A stretch of DNA of 13,053 bases from Phoronis ovalis (taxonomy: Eukaryota > Phoronida > Phoronidae), in the NCBI GenBank assembly GCA_028565635.1, contig JAOXYB010040772.1, positions 1 to 13,053 on the forward strand, written 5' to 3'. Below are positions 1 through 7,289 of this stretch, piece after piece; the stretch's first letter is position 1; the number at the start of each line of letters is the position of its first letter. The position numbers and the translations under genes are program-made. The notes below the pieces were generated by a model. It was not told where the DNA came from. It searched no databases and worked only from the letters and a program-made list of their open reading frames with translations.

Positions 1-21
1 TATGTTGCATCAACTGTTCCA

Positions 22-29
22 CATGGGAA
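22..29. repeat. Left target-site duplication of the 31-471 element
   Basis: CATGGGAA here is repeated at 472-479, directly outside the other end of the inverted-repeat element. Counting nine bases, the copies are CATGGGAAA and CATGGGAAG, so 8 of 9 match. Confidence 0.6.
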
Positions 30-30
30 A

Positions 31-471
31 CAGTCTGAATAAATCCATTCGTTAGTGTTCCGCACCTCAGTAGAGTCAATTTTTGTTTATTATCTCGAAA
101 AGCAGAAGAGCGATAATCTCTTTATTTCTGTATATAGTGTCACGAAAGTCTTGACACCAATCAAATTGCAGCTTATAATAATAGTGGACTATCGGGTAGT
201 GGGTCGATAACACACATTATGTCGTCCGCTAAGCAAAATGCAAGTTCTCCGACGACACCTATTCAGAATGAGTCATCATGATAAAATGGACGTGGTAGGC
301 GACGATGAATCACGCAGACTTGACGCAGAGAGAAAGGCTTGTTTCGGTTGGCGAAAGTTTAATGACGTAATTATTCGCTCTTGTTAAGTTGAAGGAATAA
401 AACAAAAATTGACTGTGCAGACGTTAGTTGAGAAGGTACGGAACACTAACGGAGGGGATTTATTCAGACTG
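31..471. mobile_element. MITE-like DNA transposon with long inverted ends
   Basis: The two ends are inverted copies of each other. CAGTCTGAATAAATCC at 31-46 is repeated in reverse complement at 456-471, GTTAGTGTTCCG at 51-62 matches 439-450, and GTCAATTTTTGTTT at 75-88 matches 400-413. The inverted ends are therefore imperfect but about 85-95 bases long. The element is about 441 bases and encodes no recognisable transposase, so it would have been moved by an enzyme supplied elsewhere. CATGGGAA flanks both sides (22-29 and 472-479), one base out of register with the left CAG end. This suggests an 8-9 base target duplication, compatible with hAT, Merlin or Mutator-like superfamilies. The CAG...CTG ends favour hAT-like, but the superfamily is not settled. 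It probably lies in an intron of the gene whose exon starts at 596. Confidence 0.82.
238..387 (+). other. Small open frame inside the MITE (49 codons)
   Basis: An ATG at 238 opens 49 codons ending in TAA at 385. Further in-frame ATGs lie at 268 and 286. The second half is rich in charged residues (DDESRRLDAERK, then WRKF) and would be unusual for random AT-rich sequence. It resembles no transposase domain that I know. A GTTAAG donor-like site at 382 overlaps its end, so it could be an exonised fragment or a leftover of a parent transposon. It may equally be chance; expression is unproven. Confidence 0.2.
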
Positions 472-479
472 CATGGGAA
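472..479. repeat. Right target-site duplication of the 31-471 element
   Basis: CATGGGAA directly abuts the terminal CAGACTG and matches the copy at 22-29. Confidence 0.6.
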
Positions 480-595
480 GTAACCCTTTCCGGTGTTATA
501 CAACGTATAAACTAATCGTATCGGACATTGCAGCAATTGATTAAGTATCAAAAAGTGTGGTAAGCCAACTATTTAAATGCAAAGCTTATTTGTAG

Positions 596-710
596 GGCTA
601 TGTGAAGGTGGTTAGAATACAATCAGTGGTTGATACAAGAAATGACACAAAGTTCCAAAAACAAAGTACTAAAGAACTCGGTTTTGGAAAAACATTTAGT
701 CATGCTGACA
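596..710 (+). CDS. CNBD2-like exon: CNB beta strand and GxxF turn
   Basis: The exon follows the acceptor TTATTTGTAG and stops at the donor ACA|GTGAGT (711). Only phase 0 is open: the other two frames meet TGA or TAG within a few codons. It encodes 38 codons plus one base: GYVKVVRIQ (as in the 'SG.VKV' strand of CNB domains), a charged loop, then KELGFGKTFSHAD, matching the '..LG.G..FG' turn before the phosphate-binding cassette. It ends in phase 1, so the next exon must supply two bases. Confidence 0.68.
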
Positions 711-3700
711 GTGAGTGGATTTGTTTATTAAATGATGATTTTGAAATATATCTATATATGACCATAGTTTATTTTTAAGGAGAACGTATTCGCATTTTAA
801 TGATTACTAGCGATACAATTAAGCACTGCAGAAAGTTTGCCACCACTGATTTCCAAGGTATCATTTTTTTCTATGAAGTTATAGACAATCATGCAGGACT
901 TGTATTTTTTAGATATGTTGGGATATTTAGGTGCTCAGAGAAAGGCAAAGTCACTTCTGTCATCGAGCAATAATACATTGCCACGGGTATGTAATTTCAG
1001 CTGCCTGTTTTGTTCAAAGTATAATCTGCCTAGCTTATTGCTGTTTAATATATTGGCCAAGGGTTTTTCGAGTCATAGATAGCTTAATTTGTTTTCTTTT
1101 TTATGTGCTTCTTGTAAATGTCATGGTTTTCAGGTATTGTGTCTTGGTGACATACTAGTGCTTTGTAGTCAATATAACAAAATTGTCCAGCACGGAATAT
1201 TTACAACTCATTAAATTCTTCGAAATCTTCATTAAAAAAATTGTAGTTCTGTATTGTATTCGTTACATGTTGACAGATTAAAGGGTATTTTCTATAATTC
1301 GCCACTACACGAGGTATCAATATGTATTCCGTGCTGTATACATTGCATTACGAACTGCTGTGCATTTCTTTAGATATCAAACAAGCGTTTAGTAATAACA
1401 AGTCCACATGCTAGTACTATCGCGTGCACGGTGCCAACCAAACAACTCCCATCAAGTGACATCAAACCCGATTATGAACACGCCATCAAACAAGTAAGAT
1501 TGTAGACTTTGTGGTATATCTGGTCGAGGTAGGTGATAAAGAATCTAGTAGATGTTTAACCAGCAAGTCGTCTACACCTAGCTAGAAAGCCACCTAATTT
1601 TAAAAAGCTTGAAAAAATGAAATCCACTGATATATAAATAGATTATAAAAAGGCATTAACGGAACTGGTAACTGTACATGCTTACTTGCTTACTGCAAAC
1701 TACTCGATCCCGCACTTGCTTTGCGTTTGACGCAACGATCGACGTTCTTTCCGTTTATATAATCATTAAATTCCTAGTTTTGATCAATAGATCTCACGTG
1801 CTAACAGACGATATGAAATGCAGAAAGACCAACAGTCCATTCCTGAACGTGAAAAAGTTTCAAGTAACCAAACATTACTACGTGTACAGACAGAAGACAA
1901 CATTTCCGATGACAATGACTCCGATCCATGGTTGAAATCCCCAAAGGTAAACTTTTTGTTATGAACAGCTGATCGCATGCTTGGTTGGGACAAAATCAAA
2001 ATTAAAATAATGCTAATTTCAAATTAGGTGATAATTCAGTACTAATAATTATAATTGGATACACCTAATCGTTCCTTTGTATATACCTTTACCATATTAT
2101 TACATTTGAATGCAAGCAGCAATGGTCCTCTATTACCTAATTTTCAGTTGAGATCGTTTGAGTATATTGCTTCTATATATTAAAAAGAGACTTCTATTCC
2201 ATGGACTTCTATTTTTAGTAATTAAGTTGCAAAACAAACATTAGGGTGGCGATCGATCGATACCTCCATCCATCTGATAAATAATACCGCCATTATTCAT
2301 TTTGCAGAGGAAAAAAGTGAGAAAAGAATCTATGCTTCCCCCGCTACTAGGCATAAAGATACCATGCCGAGAAGACCCGGACGAGGAATTCGAGCAACAT
2401 AGTTTATGGCTAACAAGAGAAAAGACAAATCTCGATGCGCTAATTAAACCAAAAACACCAATTCCTGAGGTTCAACCCCAAAGAAAAACATTTCTACAGT
2501 TAGATGAACTAAAAGTAGGAGACGTATTTGTAAGTAATTCCACCATAACCGTGGCACTTCGTAATGAATTGGTCTTGTGGTGACTTGGTAATTTAATTTA
2601 AATTTAACCCACTTACTCTTGCTTTTCCATATTTTGTTTTTCTGTCCCAGCATGATAGTAAGAAAATGATAGGACTTACGTTTACTAAGAATAATGAAAA
2701 ACCGTACATAAGAGTAGTCTTTTGTAAACAAAACAACAAGCGTCATTTAACTGTTGTAACATGCAGGGTCTTGATGGAATACTGGATTATTAGAAGTGCA
2801 GCAGGTACACAACGTGTATATGCAGGTGTTAGCGGGACAAAACCTGTCCCAATTTCGTCAACTTCACAGAATCGAAGTTACTATGTGTATAGTTCCTAGC
2901 TTGGTGACTGTATGGGGTTGCATGAGGAGTGCATGACACAATGCGGCTCTGTGCTGTCGGTCATACTAAAGTTAGTTTAGTTAGTTAGCACATGGCTAAG
3001 TTATGTTTGTAGGCATGCTCTGATAAAATTCACTATTTAGGAAGTTGACCAGCAGTCATTGTAATAGTCATGCACCATCATATAACATGCACAAAAAGTT
3101 AGTTTCGGATTTTTAAAATAAAATTTAGATTTTTGTGAATAGTATTCAGGAATCAATGCCTAAAAACACACAATAAAACACACACCTGCTGGTGAGCAGA
3201 ACTGCTTTGAAATCAGGGTTTGTTGTCACAGTGGGGTAGCATTTCAAAAATGACAATTTTAGCAATCTCTTTCTTGAGTGATAAGGAGCGAATTCTGAAA
3301 GATTAGTACTCATTTTTTAATCAAATAAACCGTATTAAAATAATGAGTATGTCAAGTACGCAGACATTTGATAAATCAGTTAGAAACCTTTCGTGCAGTT
3401 GGTATATGGCTTAATCTGGCATGATGCAGCATCATGTTGTTAAACAGCTAGGGATTAACAAGTCTCTAATTAGCCGACTGGTGAAACTTTCAACTAATGG
3501 CAACTGTTGTAATTCATCGCAGGTTTCGACGAGTAAGAAAACTGATTATAGGGGTAATTGATTTGTGATGCCACATGCTCCTTGGAGATCTAATCAAGTC
3601 GACACCATCCTTAAGAGTTGCAACAAAGGAATGCATGCTTATCACTATAAACAATTTTTAAAATGACTGCATCGACATTGTGTGTTAGAATGCTGTCTAA

Positions 3701-5299
3701 TTAACTAAGACACCTAAACAAAATCCGCTGGCCGACCTGACAAATCCCCATAGGCTACCCAGGCACGAATGGAAACGGTGGACAATATCCCTCCACAAAA
3801 CAACAAACCACTTGGCATCTAATGCGAGAGACAGATGCATTTTATTGGAAATTGCAAAACTCTGCAAAATTAACTACAGTACAAATGTGTTTAAATTCGA
3901 CTGTACATGTATGTGCTTACAACAACACCACTTTCAATATCTTTGCAAATTCCCAATGTGAACTCAAAGTTAGATAGCTGAAATTGTCATTTTTGAATTA
4001 ATACCCCGGTGAAACAAAATTCTGTTTTGAACAAACATGTCCAGCTAGCAGGTGTGCCAGATTTTATTTGCCTTGTATAAGGTACTGATTATGTAATAAA
4101 CCACCAAAAATAATTCTATGTTGACCCATTAAAGAAATATTAATAAAAAAATCTGAGCTACTTAACATTTTGTCCATAATATATATCATAGGATAATATA
4201 ATGAGAGGAAATGTTTTTATTGCATACTACAGTAGAGTCGAATTTTGCCAAGAGCATATATCACTTAACATGAGCCCTCTTATTTACGTGGTCGTCACTC
4301 TTACCTGTATGTGGCTGGGTCACTTTATACAATCTTCAGGCTTTCCAAATTTAATTGTACAACATAGTTTCAAAGAGTTCAAATTCGATTTAAACATTGC
4401 ATATGAAATGTAGTGCATCCAAATCTTTCAGAAATTATCACATCAATGCTAAACAATTATCATGTAGATGCTGTATGTATTCAGTTGGAGGCTTTTTTCT
4501 CTTTTTGGCTGCAAAGTTGTTTACCGTGTAATACATTCCCATACACTAAGATTATAATTGTTATGTCATAACATTATATTCATCCTTGAATTTCTTCATC
4601 CTGTTTTTGACTTACTGGCATATGTTTTTGCTGTCGTTTATAACGTTTGCTTTTACCCAGCAAGTTAAAAATCAAAACTTAGATTCTACCTGTGTTTTCA
4701 ATAATAAGCACTGTCATATAAACGTAAAAACATTACTTTGTTTTATTTCCAGGGTTTAGATCACATGCATGAGACGCTTGCGTCAGAAGGAAAAGGTGTG
4801 AGCCTGATCAGTGATGGAGCGGAGGTCATTAAGATCAGTAAGAGGTTCTTTCTACAAAACGCTGCAAATAACACCATGCTTAAAGTTGAAACTATGGTAA
4901 GAACAAGTCTCCTTTAATTACTTAAATAACAAAAATAATAAAGTTAGAAGACCTCGGGATACTGAGAAGTTTTAAAATAGTTCAGTTATAGTATGGGTCA
5001 TTGCGTGATCGACAATATGCTGACTTAGAGCAGCTACACACTTACATGTGTTTTCTACGAGTCTTATTTTAAAGAAGAAATCTATATTAACAGAAAGTAC
5101 TAAATTTAGCAAATAACAAGAAGAAAATTTTGTACATGGCATCTTTCTGTTTTAGTACAAACAATACATGTCAGAAGAACAAGCAAAGAAATCTTTACAT
5201 ACTCAAGAGAAGTGGAGGCAATATAAGTCCGAAGTGTGGAACAGGACAACCCAGGATATAGCCAAGACTTTAAAAAGACAAAAAACTACATTGACTTAG
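596..5299 (+). CDS. CNBD2-like cyclic-nucleotide-binding protein, 3' part (spliced)
   Basis: This is a multi-exon gene whose 5' end lies outside the window. Supported exons are 596-710, 1374-1493, 1791-1946, 2308-2529, 4753-4896 and 5156-5299 (TAG at 5297), with possible small exons at 811-857 and/or about 931-986. From 1374 onward every junction is in phase 0, so the frames join without adjustment. The first exon carries a CNB beta-roll strand (GYVKVVRI) and a GFGKTF turn. The later exons give a charged linker, GDVF joined across a 2.2-kb intron to GLDH, then SDGAEVIKISKRFF, and a basic tail. GDVFGL plus the SDGAE...ISK..F pattern is what I associate with the C-terminal half of CNBD2 (CRIS), a CNB protein reported in mammals to bind cAMP and to be needed in sperm development. 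The usual phosphate-binding cassette (FGE(L/I)A...R(A/T)A) is not readable: FSHAD stands where FGEL is expected. Nucleotide binding may therefore be weak or lost. The CNB family is well supported; the CNBD2 assignment is less so. Confidence 0.72.
811..857 (+). CDS. Possible small CNBD2-like exon (47 nt)
   Basis: Lies between an acceptor ATTACTAG and a donor AAG|GTATCA. Joined to the phase-1 end at 710 it reads TIQLSTAESLPPLISK and finishes in phase 0, as the exon at 1374 requires. The fit of both phases is the main support. The peptide does not resemble the standard cassette, and the donor is mediocre. The exon at about 931-986 is an alternative or an addition. Confidence 0.35.
931..986 (+). 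CDS. Alternative or additional small CNBD2-like exon (48-56 nt)
   Basis: Two acceptors are possible: ATATTTAG before 931 (giving phase 1 to 0 directly from 710) or GTGCTCAG before 939 (phase 0 to 0, following 857). Both end at CGG|GTATGT (987) and read RKAKSLLSSSNNTLPR. Phases fit in both cases. A longer unspliced hydrophobic frame in this stretch is probably a shadow. There is no family match, so this rests on splice signals and phase alone. Confidence 0.3.
1374..1493 (+). CDS. CNBD2-like exon: end of first CNB beta-roll
   Basis: Strong acceptor TTTCTTTAG and donor CAA|GTAAGA surround 40 codons in phase 0; the other two frames are closed by TAG. KRLVITSPHASTIACTV followed by PTKQL and DIKPDYEHAIK follows the layout of the last CNB strands ('..aTi.c...teL..i...df...i') and the following helix. 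The arginine that normally contacts the cyclic phosphate just before the 'TATV' strand is not in its usual place. Confidence 0.75.
1791..1946 (+). CDS. CNBD2-like exon: charged linker
   Basis: An in-frame TAG at 1788 doubles as the acceptor (CAATAG). The exon runs 52 codons in phase 0 to the donor AAG|GTAAAC. It starts SRANRRYEMQKDQQ and ends DNISDDNDSDPWLKSPK, rich in acidic and polar residues and probably an unstructured or helical linker between the two parts of the protein. An overlapping ATG-started frame at 1678-1935 is a shadow. Confidence 0.72.
2308..2529 (+). CDS. CNBD2-like exon: linker to GDVF motif
   Basis: Acceptor TTTTGCAG, donor TTT|GTAAGT, 74 codons in phase 0. It starts RKKVRKESMLPPLLGIKIP, passes through an acidic stretch (CREDPDEEFEQ) and a Lys/Pro-rich stretch (IKPKTPIPEVQP), and ends FLQLDELKVGDVF. 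The last 13 residues match the 'L.eL..GD.FGL' lead-in of a CNB-like fold, completed by the next exon. Confidence 0.82.
2530..3146 (+). other. Intron sequence left of the Tc1-type relic
   Basis: This is the first part of the 2.2-kb intron 2530-4752. It starts with the consensus donor GTAAGT. The open frame around 2666-2899 has no start context, splice sites or recognisable domain, and GDVF joins GLDH cleanly without it. There is a short TTAG-type microrepeat at about 2966-2988. Nothing else was seen. Confidence 0.7.
3147..4087 (+). mobile_element. Decayed Tc1/mariner-type transposon in an intron
   Basis: The ends are imperfect inverted repeats of roughly 115 bases. CACACCTGCT near 3181 pairs with AGCAGGTGTG near 4049, and TTCAAAAATGACAATTT near 3243 pairs with its complement near 3985. 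The outer ends read CAGGAATC and, inverted, CAGTACCT, as is typical for Tc1-type elements. The expected TA target duplication is no longer clean. Between the ends lies a broken transposase (separate entry). At about 940 bases, with internal stops and missing segments, it is shorter than an intact element and cannot be active. Confidence 0.75.
3388..3935 (+). pseudogene. Tc1-like transposase relic
   Basis: Readable pieces are in the family order. First comes a helix-turn-helix region: FRAVGIWLNLA near 3388-3420, then, after a frame change, VVKQLGINKSLISRLVKL from about 3433. The linker SKKTDYRGN ends at a TGA near 3559, followed in the same frame by FVMPHAPWRSNQVDTILK. A further piece reads CVRMLSN, a stop, then LRHLNKIRWP around 3680-3735. 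Finally WHLMRETDAFYWKLQNSA near 3811-3865 stands where the family has 'W..VLFSDESRF.L', the region of a catalytic Asp. Several stops and frame changes separate these pieces, so this is a fossil in the same orientation as the host gene. Confidence 0.7.
4088..4752 (+). other. Intron sequence right of the Tc1-type relic
   Basis: AT-rich remainder of the intron, ending in the pyrimidine-rich acceptor TTTGTTTTATTTCCAG. A 70-codon ATG-started frame at 4201-4413 lacks splice sites in useful places and a family match, and is treated as chance. No repeats or RNA genes were recognised. Confidence 0.7.
4753..4896 (+). CDS. CNBD2-like exon: second CNB-like half
   Basis: Acceptor TTATTTCCAG, donor ATG|GTAAGA, 48 codons, phase 0 at both ends. 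It starts GLDHMHETL, completing GDVF|GLDH, and contains GVSLISDGAEVIKISKRFF followed by LQNAANN. That order (FGL, loop, short strand, 'DGAE...IS', helix) matches the closing strands and helix of a CNB fold in CNBD2 proteins, without a cyclic-nucleotide cassette. This is the most diagnostic exon for the family. Confidence 0.85.
5156..5299 (+). CDS. CNBD2-like terminal exon
   Basis: Acceptor TTTCTGTTTTAG, 47 codons in phase 0, then TAG at 5297-5299. It encodes YKQYMSEEQAKKSLHTQEKW, then RQYKSEVWNRTTQD and a basic end KTLKRQK. The spacing 'YxSEE..KSL..Q..W..YK' fits the helical tail that closes CNBD2-type proteins. The tail is strongly amphipathic and charged. Confidence 0.82.
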   Translation, partial: YKQYMSEEQAKKSLHTQEKWRQYKSEVWNRTTQDIAKTLKRQKTTLT

Positions 5300-6190
5300 C
5301 TAGCTACTCAAAAGATAAAAGTCATGTGTACAAAACAAGTCATCGATCAGTGATTCCATATTATGATTTTTACAAAAGCCAACCAATCCAAATTCTTTAG
5401 ATAATAAAAATACAGGAATACTAAATTTACTGTACTTTAAGTGAAATTTTTTTCGTTAGCAAACGTATAGCATGTAATTTTTGTTTCTTCAGTATATTCA
5501 TTTATGAGAAGCGAAAAATCAATGCATGACATTTCGTAAACATTCACAAGGAAGGGACAAAATCAACCGAGTCTTTAAGAATTAAACTATGGAACGTTTG
5601 ATAAAATTATAAATTAAAGATAGAGATGAGCTTAGCTTCTCGACACTTAAAACTTGAATGATAAAACCCTTATACATTTCTAGTAATCGTAAGAAACAAA
5701 GTTCAGCCGTTGTGATTGTAATTTATTATTGATTATGCAACTTGTTGAATGACTAATAATTTATTATAATTATTTTAAGCTGGCATGGCTGGTAATCAGT
5801 GAATGCTATAAGTGAGATTTCGTGGTTTGTGAGCAAAACAAATTTTACATTCACAAGTTGAGAAAAAATAGTAAAAAAATGTATCTCTCAACAATTATTC
5901 AGTAAATATAGTAGCTAATTTGGGTAATTCTTTTTATATTTATTTAGTTTTGTAAATAAATTTCATGTAAAACAACACTGAGTGAATATTTGTAAATACA
6001 GACTTTTGCTTCTTTACCTTTCTTTGTTTATTGTTGTACTGGTTTCACATGTATTCCTTATTTGAGAAGCTCATCCAGTTCATCCGTATTTTATACAAAC
6101 AGTAAATAAACTAACAAAATGTAGTGTCAGTAGTTGAATGTTTCCTAACGAACCGTGATACAATAAGTAACGTAGTTTTGTCTTGGGCAT
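5300..6190. other. 3' untranslated and intergenic stretch
   Basis: AT-rich sequence between the stop of the plus-strand gene and the 3' end of the minus-strand receptor relic. The first part is presumably 3' UTR. I found no open frame with splice support, no inverted repeat and no RNA gene. Confidence 0.6.
5403..5408 (+). terminator. Candidate polyadenylation signal
   Basis: AATAAA lies 104 bases after the stop codon of the CNBD2-like gene and is the first canonical hexamer downstream. Further A-rich sites follow, so the real cleavage site is unproven. Confidence 0.45.
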
Positions 6191-6197
6191 TGCTCTG

Positions 6198-6386
6198 TTA
6201 TAATCTCCCACAACGAAAAAGTTTCTTGAAAGCTTTTTTAAATGTAACATTCGATAAGGCGTAAATTATTGGATTTACTGCACTATTGCAATAGAGAAAC
6301 TGCACAAAAAGATAATTTAAAGAATGATGCCAGCACGGTGAAGTAGGACCAGCATGGAATATAACTCTCATGATTGTAGACGGCAA
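6198..6386 (-). pseudogene. GPCR relic segment: TM6 end, TM7, helix 8
   Basis: The frame reads LPSTIMRVIFHAG, the extracellular loop GPTSPCWHHS, TM7 NYLFVQFLYCNSAVNPIIYAL with the NPxxY motif intact, then NVTFKKAFKKLFRC and a stop. This is the best preserved part of the receptor. It overlaps the end of the TM5 frame by 19 bases in another frame, which marks a frameshift. Confidence 0.82.
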
Positions 6387-6637
6387 TTAAATAACATAAG
6401 CCGTATACGAGTCATTACTTTTAAGATCTTACATTGGTGAGAGGGTATGTTGATATGTGCATTTACCGTTGAAGCTATTCTCTGTTTGCGGTGAGCAATG
6501 GCGAAAATAATGAAATACAGAAAGTATGTTACAACTAATGGCGTTGACATTGTAAAACTGAGTATTGTTTTATATATAAAAGGGTCGTAGGAAATTTCTA
6601 GCAAGCATGGCTTGTTGAGGGGGAATTCAAGCCTCTA
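6368..6637 (-). pseudogene. GPCR relic segment: loop 2, TM5, cytoplasmic loop 3
   Basis: The frame begins after a stop with RLEFPLNKPCLLEISYDPF, where the Cys fits the conserved extracellular loop 2 cysteine. TM5 follows (IYKTILSFTMSTPLVVTYFL, then YFIIFAIAHRKQR), then a short loop and CKILKVMTRIRLMLF at the start of TM6, before the reading frame ends. Loop 3 is only about 20-25 residues, far shorter than in vertebrate muscarinic receptors. Confidence 0.78.
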
Positions 6638-6725
6638 GCTTTGGACCAAGCGATACTAAGCAAAACATCAGAAGTGGGAATAAATGACTGCTGATATTCA
6701 TTGCCATGCATACTTTCTGCGTCAT
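6627..6725 (-). pseudogene. GPCR relic segment: TM4
   Basis: In a third frame, MTQKVCMAMNISSHLFPLLM followed by FCLVSLGPKLEA occupies the TM4 position and bridges the segments on either side. The conserved TM4 Trp is absent. There is no room for an intron between this piece and its neighbours, so one-base insertions or deletions are the simplest explanation. Confidence 0.65.
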
Positions 6726-6904
6726 TATGGCGTTGTAGCGAAGAGAGGCCTGGTAATGGATAACAGTCGATCAAAGGTAATTACCATTAACCCAAAAAAT
6801 GAAGCTCCTACCGGCCAACACTGTACCAGCATTACAAAGTAACACAAGTACTCATTCTGTCCAAAAGGAGTCCGTACCATCGATGGCAGCAATGGTGGCA
6901 AATA
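6725..6904 (-). pseudogene. GPCR relic segment: TM2 end and TM3
   Basis: YLPPLLPSMVRTPFGQNEY, LCYFVMLVQCWPVGASFFG and LMVITFDRLLSITRPLFATT match the end of TM2, the 'WPFG..C' loop, and TM3 with a DR motif followed by RPL. The frame stays open upstream only because it runs into the AT-rich repeat, whose translation (repeated LDCYP and LDWVCY-like units) is not receptor sequence. Confidence 0.8.
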
Positions 6905-7250
6905 TTTTAGCTTGTGGTAGCAAACCCAATCCAAATTTTTGGAAATTTTAGGGTAGCAATCCAAATTTTGTGAAATATTAGGATAGCAATCCAAAATTTT
7001 AAAATATTTGAGTATAGCAGTCCATTTTTACACAAACTGACTGATACAAACCAAATTCCAAAATTTATTTATGGAATTATGGATATAAACCTAAAATTAA
7101 TCCAAATTATTTTTGAATATCAATACGGTAGCAATCCAAAAAAAATACAGTAAAAAGTATACACTCCAAATCCAAAATTTTCAACTCGGCTGCACACCCC
7201 CACCAAAAAATAACTCGAGTACCCCTCCGGGAACATTAGAGACCTGAGTC
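6905..7250. repeat. AT-rich repeat inserted into the GPCR relic
   Basis: GGTAGCAATCCAAATTTT-like units recur at about 6910, 6953, 6983, 7012 and 7126, spaced near 30 bases where adjacent. The block ends with a G/C-rich tract (GGCTGCACACCCCCACC near 7189, then CTCGAGTACCCCTCCGGG near 7214). It lies exactly between receptor pieces encoding the front and back of TM2, so it behaves like an insertion of about 340 bases. Clear inverted ends or a target duplication were not found, and its class is unknown. Confidence 0.6.
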
Positions 7251-7289
7251 AAAAGATATATTCTCCATCGGTTACTGCGAGTGATATCC

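Larger units (their letters stand above)
6198..7287 (-). pseudogene. Class A aminergic-like GPCR pseudogene
   Basis: Read from high to low coordinates, the pieces follow GPCR order. ISLAVTDGEYIF (7287-7252) resembles TM2. After an inserted repeat come YLPPLLPSMVRTPFGQ and LCYFVMLVQCWPVGASFFG, then ITFDRLLSITRPL (TM3 with its Cys, the DRY position reading DRL) down to 6725. A frame break leads to a TM4-like stretch (VCMAMNISSHLFPLLMF, 6725-6627). A second break leads to the extracellular Cys and TM5 (YDPFIYKTILSF, 6637-6368). A third lies in TM6, where LFNCRLQS meets LPSTIMRVIF and about six residues seem missing. TM7 then reads YCNSAVNPIIYAL, and helix 8 FKKAFKKLFRC ends at TAA (6198). FDR.LS.TRPL and the TM7 end are closest to muscarinic or histamine receptors; the ligand is unknown. 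TM1 was not found. Breaks without room for introns, loss of the TM4 Trp and the TM6 CW pair, and the insertion all argue for a dead gene. Confidence 0.8.

Noticed and set aside
534-559. 26-nt exon-like block between TTGCAG and GTAAGC
   Set aside because: It would end in phase 2, but the exon at 596 is open only in phase 0.
931-1158. 75-codon plus-strand frame with a hydrophobic end
   Set aside because: It lies in a frame different from the splice-compatible one, has no acceptable start context and shows AT-driven composition.
1582-1630. Exon-like frame KPPNFKKLEKMKS
   Set aside because: It ends in TAA without a usable donor, and the neighbouring exons already join in phase 0 without it.
1678-1935. 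ATG-started 85-codon frame overlapping a CNBD2-like exon
   Set aside because: It overlaps exon 1791-1946 in another frame, while the exon frame has the splice sites and the correct phase on both sides.
2444-2746. 100-codon minus-strand frame
   Set aside because: It is antisense to the GDVF-containing exon and its intron, with low-complexity hydrophobic and basic composition and no domain.
2666-2899. 77-codon plus-strand frame in the 2.2-kb intron
   Set aside because: GDVF and GLDH join perfectly without it, and no donor or acceptor fits phase 0 around it.
4201-4413. 70-codon ATG-started frame in the same intron
   Set aside because: It has no family resemblance, no splice support and no promoter. 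Chance open frames of this size are expected in AT-rich DNA.
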